From: Cyclobacterium qasimii M12-11B
GTDB lineage: Bacteria > Bacteroidota > Bacteroidia > Cytophagales > Cyclobacteriaceae
NCBI RefSeq assembly: GCF_000427295.1
Contig: NZ_ATNM01000143.1
Span: 1 to 64,000, forward strand
Direction of reading: 5' to 3'
DNA length: 64,000 bases
Part shown: positions 49,075-57,283 of the stretch, in pieces
Position numbering within the stretch: the stretch's first letter is position 1
Layout: each line of letters starts with the position of its first letter
The notes under the pieces: model-generated
Told to the model about the DNA's origin: nothing
The model's database searches: none
What the model saw: only the letters and a program-made list of their open reading frames with translations
Translations under genes and position numbers: made by a program

Positions 49075-50297
49075 TGGTAGACTTAATCAAATTTATCGCT
49101 TGTTCGGCAATCCTTATGCTGCTTTTTCGCCTTTTTCTGGCCAAAGAGAAAACATTTCTATTAAACCGTTGGGTGCTTATATTTTTGATACCTGCAGCCA
49201 TGCTTGTTCCCTTCTTTAGTATTCCCGTATTTCTGCCACAGGAAATCGCAGTCCAGACGAGCTATCTTCAACTGGCCCAGCAGCAAGCTCATCCCTCTCA
49301 GGTTATTCCTTCGCCTTCAACGGGCATCTCTCCACTATTTTGGCTTTTAACGGTTTACCTGACCGTGTCTTTTATCCTTCTCGCGATAAAATCAAGTGCA
49401 TTAATCAGGTTAATCAACTGGACCAAAAAGGACTCATTACAGCCCATGAAAGGTGCAATGCTTGTTTTATCAGAAAAAGTCTTGTCTCCATTTAGTTTTG
49501 GAAAATTCATTTTCATGCATCCCTCAACTTATAGGGAAGCCAGCGAAAAGACCGATATGATCCTAAAACATGAGCTCGCTCACATCAGACAAAACCATTA
49601 TATTGATTTGGCAATAATGGAGTTCCTTACTGTGGTTTTTTGGTTCAATCCAATTGTATTTATGGTGAAGAAAGCCATGGTGCTTAACCATGAATACCTT
49701 GCCGACCAAGACGTGCAAAATTTTGTCCACCCAATAAAATACAAAAAACTCCTTCTAAAACTCACTGTCCATAACACCCCGATGGCATTGACAAGTGCCA
49801 TATCTTCTTCCACACTAAAACACCGTTTAATCATGTTAAATAAACCCTTAAAGAAAACGACTATGCGCCTTCGAATCGCTTATTTCAGCTTATCAACATT
49901 ACTGATAGTTACTGGATTTTCATTAAAGATCAGTGCCCATCAGCCAAATCCGATTCCTCCAAATACTCAGACACAATTGTTTGAGATCCAAGACATCACG
50001 TTGGACAAACAACCCGAATTTCAAGGGGAAATAAGCAATGGAGAAATCCATTCAAATAAGAATGCATTGAAAGTTAATGCCAAATATGCCAATGGAATGT
50101 GGAAAGGTACGGTCCAAGATCCCAAAGGAAACCTACTTCCAGGTGCCACTATTATAGTCGAGCAAACTAAAACAAGTTCGGTAGTTGTAGGAACTGTAAC
50201 AGATATTAATGGAAAATTCACTATAAAAACAAGTTCAACAGCAACCCTTATTGTTAGTTTCAAAGATTATAAAACCGTAAAATTAAAACAAAATTGA
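49071..50297 (+). CDS. BlaR1/MecR1-like M56 membrane peptidase with carboxypeptidase-regulatory-like domain
   Basis: This 408-residue protein has N-terminal membrane segments (about 5-50 and 90-110), then a zinc-protease loop with His167-Glu-x-x-His171 (KHELAHIRQNH) and Glu208 (NHEYLADQ), another membrane segment near 275-290, and a C-terminal carboxypeptidase-D-regulatory-like domain (VQDPKGNLLPGATIIVE, VTDINGKFTIKT). It would sense an outside signal and cleave the BlaI-type repressor. The C-terminal domain replaces the penicillin-binding sensor of true BlaR1, so beta-lactam sensing is not expected. A strong terminator follows. Confidence 0.85.
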   Translation: MMVDLIKFIACSAILMLLFRLFLAKEKTFLLNRWVLIFLIPAAMLVPFFSIPVFLPQEIAVQTSYLQLAQQQAHPSQVIPSPSTGISPLFWLLTVYLTVSFILLAIKSSALIRLINWTKKDSLQPMKGAMLVLSEKVLSPFSFGKFIFMHPSTYREASEKTDMILKHELAHIRQNHYIDLAIMEFLTVVFWFNPIVFMVKKAMVLNHEYLADQDVQNFVHPIKYKKLLLKLTVHNTPMALTSAISSSTLKHRLIMLNKPLKKTTMRLRIAYFSLSTLLIVTGFSLKISAHQPNPIPPNTQTQLFEIQDITLDKQPEFQGEISNGEIHSNKNALKVNAKYANGMWKGTVQDPKGNLLPGATIIVEQTKTSSVVVGTVTDINGKFTIKTSSTATLIVSFKDYKTVKLKQN

Positions 50298-50369
50298 AAC
50301 TTAGCATCCAATTAAATTAGACCTTTAGTCAATGCGGGTAGCATTAAAAACTTTGATAAGGTCATCTAA

Positions 50370-50408
50370 CAAAGGTTACATGCAATTATTCATGTAACCT
50401 TTGTTTTT
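50370..50408 (+). terminator. Intrinsic terminator of the M56 peptidase gene
   Basis: A perfect 13-base stem, CAAAGGTTACATG (50370-50382) with CATGTAACCTTTG (50391-50403), 8-base loop, then five T. It lies 72 bases after the peptidase stop and isolates the BlaI/M56 pair from nirK. Confidence 0.92.
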
Positions 50409-50626
50409 ATACAGGTGATTAAAAACCGACCTGATTAACAGTCTTTTAATCAAGACAATGAAAACCAAGTAGAAATACCACGTTCCACTCGTCATTACTA
50501 TTTTAATATGGTACATTTACATATATTCAAAATAATGTAATTTTTTATAACATTATTAAAGATGTAAATAATTATATTTTTTATTTATTCAAAATAAAAT
50601 GTATTATTACAATTAATATCTCATTA

Positions 50627-50642
50627 CATGACAAATGTCATG
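50627..50642 (+). promoter_or_regulatory. Crp/Fnr-type operator upstream of nirK
   Basis: CATGACA-AA-TGTCATG is a perfect palindrome; read as ATGAC-N4-GTCAT it has the 5-4-5 geometry of Crp/Fnr-family sites and resembles the TTGAC-N4-GTCAA sites of HcpR-type regulators. It lies 116 bases before the nirK ATG. It probably mediates induction by low oxygen or nitrogen oxides. The regulator gene is not in the window. Confidence 0.6.
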
Positions 50643-50757
50643 ATCTGACCTAATTTTTGCTTTATCAGGTGGAACGCTCTCTTACTATCTTTACCACATA
50701 AAACAGTACCAAAAGAAGCTTATAAAAAATCACAACCTATATAAATACTAGTTTATC

Positions 50758-52230
50758 ATGGAAATAAAAAAATTGAATTCATTTAGAGGATATTTTTATC
50801 TTTTTATCCTTTTAATTCCAGTAATAATAGTTGGATGCCAAAGCAATGAATCAGAAAAAAGGTACACGCCAAAAAGTGTTGCTGATTATTCTAAAATAAA
50901 GGTATTTGGAGAAGAACATGCCACACTTACCGCACCACCAAACGTACCACCACCAGTTGGAAACAGGCCTGCAAAAAAACTTTTTGTTGAAATGGAAATC
51001 ATCGAAAAGGAGGGTGAAATGGCAGATGGAGTCACCTATATGTATTGGACATTTGGTGGCTCAGTACCCGGTTCCTTCATCAGGACGAGAGTCGGTGACG
51101 TCGTAGAATTCACTATCAGCAACCACCCAGACAACAAACTACCACACAATATAGACCTTCATGCGGTAACAGGACAAGGAGGTGGAGCGGAAGCTTCATT
51201 TGTTGCTCCAGGCCAGCAAAAGGTGTTCTCTTTTAAAGTTATCAACCCAGGCCTGTTCGTATATCACTGTGCAACAGCACCTGTTGGTATGCACATTGCA
51301 AATGGCATGTATGGTTTGATATTGGTTGAACCAGAGGGAGGATTACCTCCTGTGGATAGAGAGTTTTATGTAATGCAAGGTGACTTTTATACAGAAGGAA
51401 AATTTGGACAGCAAGGATTACAACCATTTAGCATGCAAAAAGCCATTGATGAAAACCCTGATTACGTATTGTTTAATGGAAAGGTTAATGGCCTCTCAGG
51501 TGACAACAGTATCACAGCTAAAGTTGGTGAAAACATCAGGATATTTTTCGGTAATGGAGGCCCAAATTTAGTTTCCTCCTTCCATGTTATCGGTGAGATT
51601 TTTGACAAAGTTTACCTTGAAGGAGGTGAACAATTCAATCACAATGTTCAAACAACTCTGGTTCCTGCTGGCGGATCTGCTATTGTAGAATTTGTGGCAG
51701 ATGTACCCTCCAATCTGGTAATTGTAGACCATAGTATTTTCAGGGCATTTAATAAAGGGGCTTTAGGTATTCTTTCCGTGTCCGGAGAAGAGAACAAGGA
51801 GATTTTTGCCGGCGCAATAATGGAAGGGATATATCAACCAGAAGGCAGCGTAATACAGAATATGCCTAAAAGTGAACTGGAAATTGAAGCTCCTGCAAAT
51901 CTTACCAAAGAAGAGCAACTTATTGCCGGTAAAAACCTTTACATGCAAGCATGCTTTGCTTGTCATCAGCCAAACGGTGAAGGGATTCCAAATGCCTTCC
52001 CCCCACTTGCTAAATCAGATTATCTCAATGCAGATGTAGATCGCTCTATAGGGATATTGCTCCATGGCTTGTCAGGTGAGCTAGTTGTTAACGGTAAGAC
52101 TTATAATAGTATAATGCCTGCGCAACAAATGAATGATAGCGAGATTGCCAATGTTTTGACCTACGTATACAATAGCTGGGGCAATAGTGGAAAAGTCGTC
52201 ACACCGCAAATGGTAAAAGCACAAAGATAA
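50758..52230 (+). CDS. nirK: Copper nitrite reductase fused to cytochrome c (NirK)
   Basis: This 490-residue lipoprotein (Cys27, IIVGC) reduces nitrite to nitric oxide. The two cupredoxin domains carry the full ligand set: type 1 copper His130, Cys171, His179, Met184; type 2 copper His135, His170, His325; catalytic Asp133 and His276. After a linker (about 350-380) a cytochrome c domain follows with Cys399-x-x-Cys402-His403 and distal Met453 (SIMP). The fused haem domain takes electrons directly from the periplasmic chain. nirV overlaps its stop by one base. Anchoring as a lipoprotein is typical of Bacteroidota. Confidence 0.95.
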   Translation: MEIKKLNSFRGYFYLFILLIPVIIVGCQSNESEKRYTPKSVADYSKIKVFGEEHATLTAPPNVPPPVGNRPAKKLFVEMEIIEKEGEMADGVTYMYWTFGGSVPGSFIRTRVGDVVEFTISNHPDNKLPHNIDLHAVTGQGGGAEASFVAPGQQKVFSFKVINPGLFVYHCATAPVGMHIANGMYGLILVEPEGGLPPVDREFYVMQGDFYTEGKFGQQGLQPFSMQKAIDENPDYVLFNGKVNGLSGDNSITAKVGENIRIFFGNGGPNLVSSFHVIGEIFDKVYLEGGEQFNHNVQTTLVPAGGSAIVEFVADVPSNLVIVDHSIFRAFNKGALGILSVSGEENKEIFAGAIMEGIYQPEGSVIQNMPKSELEIEAPANLTKEEQLIAGKNLYMQACFACHQPNGEGIPNAFPPLAKSDYLNADVDRSIGILLHGLSGELVVNGKTYNSIMPAQQMNDSEIANVLTYVYNSWGNSGKVVTPQMVKAQR

Positions 52231-52994
52231 TGAAAAATTGGGTATTAATAGGGGCACTTGCATTGATCCATTTTTCCACTTTTGGTCAGGAAAATGCGAT
52301 GAAAAAAATAGATGGGGGGTCTTACCTCCCACTCTATGGCAACTCAAATGAAGAAGTAAATGTAAGTGCCTTTTATATTGACCCACTTCCTGTAACACAT
52401 GAAGCGTACCTGGAATTCGTGAAAGAATATCCGGAATGGCAAAAATCTAAGGTAAAAGGATTATTTGCAGACAAAAGATACTTAGAAGTTTGGGAAAATG
52501 ATCTATCCTATCCATCAGTATTGAAAAACAGTCCAGTTATTCAAGTTTCCTGGTTTGCGGCAAAGGCTTATTGCGCATGTCAAGGCAAACGTTTACCCAC
52601 AGTCGATGAGTGGGAATATATAGCCATGGCCAATGAAGTAAAAGAAGATGCCCGAGGAGATAGCCTTTATAATTTAGCGATTTTAAGAAGTTATGAAACC
52701 CCAAAAACCTATTTACTACAAGTAGGCAGTAAACCAAGTAATGTCTACGGGGTATATGATTTACATGGATTGGTCTGGGAGTGGACGCTTGATTTCAACT
52801 CTATCATCATTACAGGTGAGTCGAGAAACAATGGCAATACAGATCAAGGCTTATTTTGTGCAAGTGGTGCATTAGGTGCCAATGATCTGATGAACTATGC
52901 AGCTTTTATGCGGTACGCTATGCGCTCTAGTTTAAAGGCCCGTTACAGTATGACCAACCTAGGTTTCAGATGTGCTAAAGACATCAAACAATAA
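52230..52994 (+). CDS. nirV: NirV-like SUMF1/formylglycine-generating-enzyme-fold protein
   Basis: This 254-residue secreted protein (signal ends STFGQ) has the SUMF1 fold: FYIDPLPVTHEAYLEFV, PVIQVSWFAAKAYCACQGKRLPTVDEWEYIA and WEWTLDF. NirV proteins of this fold commonly follow nirK and are thought to help nitrite reductase maturation or activity; the exact role is not settled. Start codon overlaps the nirK stop (TAATG), so translation is coupled. It ends in LGFRCAKD. It is not expected to activate the sulfatase at 23554. Confidence 0.85.
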   Translation: MKNWVLIGALALIHFSTFGQENAMKKIDGGSYLPLYGNSNEEVNVSAFYIDPLPVTHEAYLEFVKEYPEWQKSKVKGLFADKRYLEVWENDLSYPSVLKNSPVIQVSWFAAKAYCACQGKRLPTVDEWEYIAMANEVKEDARGDSLYNLAILRSYETPKTYLLQVGSKPSNVYGVYDLHGLVWEWTLDFNSIIITGESRNNGNTDQGLFCASGALGANDLMNYAAFMRYAMRSSLKARYSMTNLGFRCAKDIKQ

Positions 52995-53031
52995 ATTTAA
53001 TGCGGCATAATCTGCCATAATTGACACGCTC

Positions 53032-53631
53032 ATGAAGATATCAATCACAATAATATTGGCACTTGTAGTATTCATTCAAGGCTGCAAAGAACAAACACCT
53101 TCAACCAAAATAACGCCAGAAGAAGTCCAGGAATTGAATGAAATGTCCATTTACAATTTACCCAGCAACTGGAATACACAAGATGGTAATCAAATATCTT
53201 TCATAGACCTTAAAGGGCAGCCACTAGTGGTTGTAATGATCTATACTTCATGCCAAACTGCTTGCCCGAGATTGGTTGCTGATATGCGTTTTATTGAAGA
53301 AAAAGTTGGGACTAAAGCAGCGACGCAACCTCGCTATGTATTGGTAAGTATTGACCCCTTGGTTGATACTCCTGAAAGACTAAAGAAATTTGCAGCTGAA
53401 AACGAAATGAGTGCTGATCAATGGCTATTTCTTCAAGGTACCGAAGACAGCGTAAGAGATTTTGCCAACATCCTATCTGTAAAATACAAAAAGATAAACC
53501 CTATGGATTTTTCTCACTCTAATATCATTAGTGTCTTTGACAAAGAAGGAGTATTGCAATTCCAAAAAGAAGGGCTGGGATTAGAAAATGATGAGATTGT
53601 TGACCAAATTCTTGAGATTAGTAAAATTTAA
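53032..53631 (+). CDS. SCO1/SenC copper chaperone lipoprotein
   Basis: This 199-residue lipoprotein (Cys18, FIQGC) has a thioredoxin-like fold with the copper-binding Cys74-x3-Cys78 (TSCQTACP) and His162 (DFSHSN). SCO proteins deliver copper or reduce copper-site cysteines. Its position 37 bases after nirV indicates that it loads copper into NirK rather than (or in addition to) cytochrome oxidase. Full length with all ligands. Confidence 0.9.
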   Translation: MKISITIILALVVFIQGCKEQTPSTKITPEEVQELNEMSIYNLPSNWNTQDGNQISFIDLKGQPLVVVMIYTSCQTACPRLVADMRFIEEKVGTKAATQPRYVLVSIDPLVDTPERLKKFAAENEMSADQWLFLQGTEDSVRDFANILSVKYKKINPMDFSHSNIISVFDKEGVLQFQKEGLGLENDEIVDQILEISKI

Positions 53632-53840
53632 TTCCAATGCTGTTCAAAAGTATTTCCCGACTTCATCCAGGCATTCCAAATTTTTTAAAGGCTGAGAACA
53701 TTGATTAACCTGTGCAATCTATCACTAGGACTGATTCAAAAATAGCACTATTTGGCTGTTTTTGATGTGGTCTTATCAACAAATAAATCGCCAATTTAGG
53801 TTAATAAAAAGGCGTCTTTATAAGCAACGGTTTTTGTATT

Positions 53841-54239
53841 TCAACTTAGAGGGCTCATATTTCTTCCTTGGTAATACGCAATTTTTATCTGAAACATTTC
53901 AGCCATCTTTGCTGCTCTCCAGAGGGCTTCAGTTGCCTTTTCACCAAAAAAATTCTCCCTGAGTGTTTCCTGAAATAAAAACAACCAACGCTCAAAATGC
54001 TGCTTATCTATCGGTAATTTTGCGTGCGGCGGAAAGGGACTTCCATAATAAGTATGCTCCTTAAGTAAAACCGTCTGCCAAAACAGGTACATCTTTCCAA
54101 GGTGTTTCTCCCAATTACCTTTTATTTTCTGTTCAAAAATTGGCCCAATCAGTGTGTCTTCCCTTACTTTTCCGTAAAAAAGATCCACCAACTTCTTGAT
54201 TTTATCTATTGAATCTAAATCTTCTTTTTCGTTCCCCAC
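53841..54239 (-). CDS. Group III truncated hemoglobin
   Basis: This 132-residue globin fits the trHbP/group III family: LVDLFYGKVREDTLIGPIF (helix B region), KMYLFWQTVLLKEHTYYGSPFPPHAKL and a proximal histidine in KQHFERWLFLF. Such proteins bind oxygen and nitric oxide and can help NO detoxification. It is the last gene of a minus-strand operon with an Rrf2 regulator (19 bases upstream) and a hemerythrin-like protein. It converges on sco. Confidence 0.88.
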   Translation of the reverse strand: MGNEKEDLDSIDKIKKLVDLFYGKVREDTLIGPIFEQKIKGNWEKHLGKMYLFWQTVLLKEHTYYGSPFPPHAKLPIDKQHFERWLFLFQETLRENFFGEKATEALWRAAKMAEMFQIKIAYYQGRNMSPLS

Positions 54240-54258
54240 CTTACAATTCAGTTAAAGA

Positions 54259-54699
54259 TTATTCCAGAATAGTTGACAAAGTAGCTTTTCCAGAAACAAC
54301 TTCCTTTGCAAGTCCTTTTATCGTTTTCTCTGAAAGCAATTTAGCTAAATTTTCTCTAATTGCTTTGTAGTCATTGTGAATAGGACAAGGATGGGATTCT
54401 GAGCACTGCTTTAAACCTAGACCACATCCTTTGAAAAGCTTGTCGCCATCAATGGCCTTTACAAGGTCCAACAACCTCATGTTTTCTTGGTCATCACTTA
54501 TATAGAAACCCCCATTGGGTCCTTTTGTAGAACTCACTAAATCTTGTTTCGCTAGAGATTGTAGAATTTTGGCAGTAAAAAACTCGGGAGCATCTATCTC
54601 TTTGCAGATGTCTTTGACTCCTAATTTCACTCCTTTTGTATTCTGGGACCAAATGTAAATAACTGCCCTAATTCCATATTCACATGCTTTAGAAAACAT
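54259..54699 (-). CDS. Rrf2-family transcriptional regulator (NsrR/IscR type)
   Basis: This 146-residue regulator begins MFSKACEYGIRAVIYI, the conserved Rrf2 start, with a winged helix (FTAKILQSLAKQDLVSSTKGPNGGFYI) and three cysteines in CGLGLKQCSESHPC that can hold an iron-sulfur cluster. Cluster-bearing Rrf2 proteins such as NsrR sense nitric oxide. Location between a hemerythrin-like gene (10 bases) and a globin gene indicates an NO-stress operon which it probably controls itself. Confidence 0.9.
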   Translation of the reverse strand: MFSKACEYGIRAVIYIWSQNTKGVKLGVKDICKEIDAPEFFTAKILQSLAKQDLVSSTKGPNGGFYISDDQENMRLLDLVKAIDGDKLFKGCGLGLKQCSESHPCPIHNDYKAIRENLAKLLSEKTIKGLAKEVVSGKATLSTILE

Positions 54700-54709
54700 A
54701 TTCTTTAAT

Positions 54710-55228
54710 TTATTTAACCCAAAATTTATCCTCCCACTCTTCTGTTGTGGGTTTGTGGATTGCCGCTACTTTCTCCTCCATTTCCTCTAGTTCTTTGCTT
54801 TGTAATTCTACTTGCAAATATTGGAAAAGCTTCCTTTCCTCAAAACGAATATGTGCCTCTACGAGCACACAAAGTTCCGTCAATTGCGCTGACAATTCAT
54901 CTTCTTTGAGAACATCAAGTTTTTTGAATAACTTTCTAATCTCCTTGTGTTGCCCTTCTACTTCTTTTCTAAGCAAATCATTTTTTGCCATATACGAGAA
55001 TATCACTTTTTCCTCTAGAAAGAAATGAGGTTCCAGATGCGTTAAGAAGAAATATTTCACATAATTGTGTAATCTTTCAGGTTGAATTCCTTTCTCTTGC
55101 CCCTGCCGTACCTTCCATACTAACAACAAGCCAAAATGATGATCTCTAGAAACTGGCACAAATGCCGGGTGTCTCTTTAGCGGTTTTCCCATAACAGGCT
55201 TACTTTTTATAGGCGAATAATCGCCCAA
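54710..55228 (-). CDS. Hemerythrin-like HHE-domain protein
   Basis: This 172-residue protein has a four-helix hemerythrin/HHE cation-binding domain with histidines and acidic residues in SRDHHFGLLL, THLEPHFFLEEKVIF, EGQHKEIRKLF and EAHIRFEERKLF, the right set for a di-iron centre. It may bind oxygen or nitric oxide or help repair iron-sulfur clusters, as YtfE/RIC does, but it lacks the N-terminal ScdA domain. First gene of the operon with Rrf2 and globin. A good promoter lies at 55244-55274. Confidence 0.82.
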   Translation of the reverse strand: MGDYSPIKSKPVMGKPLKRHPAFVPVSRDHHFGLLLVWKVRQGQEKGIQPERLHNYVKYFFLTHLEPHFFLEEKVIFSYMAKNDLLRKEVEGQHKEIRKLFKKLDVLKEDELSAQLTELCVLVEAHIRFEERKLFQYLQVELQSKELEEMEEKVAAIHKPTTEEWEDKFWVK

Positions 55229-55243
55229 TATTTAAAAACTATT

Positions 55244-55274
55244 CAAAGATAAAGAGTATACAAGTAATTAAAAA
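55244..55274 (-). promoter_or_regulatory. Promoter of the hemerythrin-Rrf2-globin operon
   Basis: On the minus strand TATCTTTG (plus 55244-55251) matches the Bacteroidota TAnnTTTG -7 element; 19 bases further upstream is TTTT (55271-55274) where TTTG is expected at -33. It lies about 20 bases before the start codon. Confidence 0.6.
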
Positions 55275-55288
55275 GACATTTTTATCTT
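55273..55288. promoter_or_regulatory. Palindrome AAGACA-N4-TATCTT
   Basis: AAGACA (55273-55278) and TATCTT (55283-55288) repeat the motif at 48487-48502 with one change. Its centre lies about 33 bases from the centre of the -7 element, i.e. near -41, the classic position for a Crp/Fnr-type activator; a repressor overlapping -33 is the alternative. Confidence 0.5.
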
Positions 55289-55767
55289 TAATTAGAACTG
55301 TACCACAATATCCATTACAGCCAGATCCAATCCACTTTACAGAATAAGGTTAACCATAGGATAATCACTTAATTAGGAACCCAACAACTGAAAACCCAAA
55401 CCTGGGTTTTATACCCTAAACTTCAGATACGTTTATAAAACAAACATACTTACTTAAGTTACAATTGAACCTAGCACCTTATCCTTTCAAAATAAATTTC
55501 AATGAAATATTTTGTCTAGTGCCTACTAAATCCCTCCCCTAAAACAACTTGGATTTCAAGGTCACAAATTCCCTAACCCATTTCTCAAATCAAGAAAATC
55601 TAGCAACTGAAAAAATCCAAATGGCTAATTTGGACAACAATTTCCTGAATTAATTAAATTGGGTGTCAAGCAAATTAATTCAGGATAGACATCAAATAAA
55701 CCGCTTTGATTAACTTTTAAGTTCCTTTGATGGGAAAATAACTCAATAATTATTGGCTACAATATTT

Positions 55768-55804
55768 AAAAGCAAATCCAGCAATAAACCTATTATTGCT
55801 GGAT
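55768..55804 (-). terminator. Terminator of the alpha/beta hydrolase gene
   Basis: A perfect 12-base stem ATCCAGCAATAA (55776-55787) with TTATTGCTGGAT (55793-55804), loop of 5, followed on the minus strand by T-rich sequence. It lies 43 bases after the stop at 55847. Confidence 0.75.
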
Positions 55805-55846
55805 GTAATCATTTCATTTTAGGATCGCAAAATTCTGTTTTAAAAA

Positions 55847-56848
55847 CTATTCTTTTAGAAAGGTGATTAATGGATTAATAAACCCATTAAAATCTTCAAT
55901 ATGAGGTAAATGCCCAATCCCTGGAAGTTCTACTAGCTGCGCATTGGGAATCTTTTCTTGGGTTATTTTACCCAATTCACTGTATAAGCCCATGGTTTCC
56001 CTAACTTCTTCAGTTACCAAAGGTTTACCAAGTGCAGTTCTGTCTCTAGTCCCAATAATAAATAAGGTGGGTGATGAGATATTTTCAAACTCATAAACTA
56101 CAGGCTGAGTAAAAATCATATCATAAGTAAGTGCCGAGTTCCATGCAATGGTTTCATAAGAGGAATTAAGTGTCCACCCTGCCAAGAGATTTACCCATTG
56201 GTCGTATTCTGGTTTCCACTTATTATCATAATAACTTTCAAGTTGATACTTTTTAATGCCTTCATAATTCTTTTTCAATTCATTTTGGTACCACCACTCA
56301 ACAGGTTTATAGGGAACCTTTAGTTTCCAATCTTCAAGTCCTATGGGATTTTCTAAAATTAGCTTTTCAGTTGTCTCAGGGTACATTAATGCGAATCGAG
56401 AGGCCAACATCCCTCCCATAGAGTGTCCTAAAATAGCCGTTTCCTTGATATTCAAGGAATCAAGTAATGCTTTGGTATTTAGTGAAAGCTGTTGGAAAGT
56501 ATAATGAAAATGGGCTGGCTTTGATGATTTGCCAAAACCTACCTGATCAGGAACAATCACCCGATACCCTTCTTTTGTCAATGCTTCGATGGTCCTTTCC
56601 CAATAAGCGCCATTGAAATTTTTACCATGGAATAAAACAATATTTTTCCCATTATAATGATCTGGCTTTACATCCATATAAGCCATCTTCAAATCTTGTT
56701 CTTGGATGTCCAATGGCAAATAGGAAACAGCATAGGGATATTGGTAATTTGAAAGCTCAATATCTAACCATTGCAAATTGTCATCCTGTGCTGAAGTGTA
56801 CTGGTAGCTACTTAAAAATAAGATTACGATTAATATTCTTTTTGTCAT
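55847..56848 (-). CDS. Secreted alpha/beta hydrolase
   Basis: This 333-residue protein has a signal peptide (SSYQYTSAQ) and an alpha/beta-hydrolase fold: oxyanion segment LFHGKNFNGAYW, nucleophile Ser143 in GHSMGG, acid in the GTRDRTALG region and histidine in GIGHLPHIE. It is an esterase- or epoxide-hydrolase-like enzyme exported from the cytoplasm. No operon partner. The substrate is unknown. Confidence 0.88.
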   Translation of the reverse strand: MTKRILIVILFLSSYQYTSAQDDNLQWLDIELSNYQYPYAVSYLPLDIQEQDLKMAYMDVKPDHYNGKNIVLFHGKNFNGAYWERTIEALTKEGYRVIVPDQVGFGKSSKPAHFHYTFQQLSLNTKALLDSLNIKETAILGHSMGGMLASRFALMYPETTEKLILENPIGLEDWKLKVPYKPVEWWYQNELKKNYEGIKKYQLESYYDNKWKPEYDQWVNLLAGWTLNSSYETIAWNSALTYDMIFTQPVVYEFENISSPTLFIIGTRDRTALGKPLVTEEVRETMGLYSELGKITQEKIPNAQLVELPGIGHLPHIEDFNGFINPLITFLKE

Positions 56849-57283
56849 TTTACGTTCATTAAAGTGTCTTTCTGATCATAAATGTTATTTGGGCACTTGA
56901 TATACTGCCTTACGCTTTCCTCACATAAGGGTTTAATAATTCGGTTATTGCCATAAAATCACACGCAACCCATTTGCTATTTTTAGATATAGCATCCTAC
57001 CGGACAGAAATTAGAATTGCATTAAAAATTCAATGTGTATTTAATCTCCGCAAATTTCCGTCCAAGATCAAAAGACAACACCTCTCTTAAGTTATCAGTA
57101 TACCATCAGGAATTGGCAATTGAACTCAAAACAGCCGTCAGTACCCTATTCAGCCAAGAGCTCAATCTTGAGAAAAAGGAATTATTAAAGCAGGGATTAA
57201 TTCGAAAATTTTGAGATTTACTGGGAATTGGATGACTCAAAAAATCCAAGCCGTAAATTTTGGCTCATTAATTAAAGTTCCCA
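56849..57283. other. Intergenic region with a small ORF candidate
   Basis: A 59-codon frame starting GTG at 57035 and ending 57214 on the plus strand reads as a protein-like, helix-forming sequence (YHQELAIELKTAVSTLFSQE). It may be a remnant of a lost gene or a small gene; no homologue was recognised. The rest is featureless. Confidence 0.3.

Larger units (their letters stand above)
50298..50757. other. nirK upstream region
   Basis: About 460 AT-rich bases hold the terminator at 50370-50408 and the FNR-geometry palindrome at 50627-50642. No reading frame or RNA is seen otherwise. Confidence 0.5.
55229..55846. other. Intergenic region with hemerythrin operon promoter
   Basis: About 620 AT-rich bases. 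The first 60 hold the operon promoter and palindrome, the last 80 the terminator of the alpha/beta hydrolase gene. The middle shows no gene or repeat. Confidence 0.5.

Noticed and set aside
49071-50297. Beta-lactam resistance sensor (BlaR1)
   Set aside because: The penicillin-binding domain is absent and no beta-lactamase gene adjoins; only the M56 protease part is shared.
52230-52994. SUMF1-fold protein as maturase for the sulfatase at 23554
   Set aside because: Position and coupling to nirK, 27 kb from the sulfatase, fit NirV; the fold alone does not show formylglycine-generating activity.
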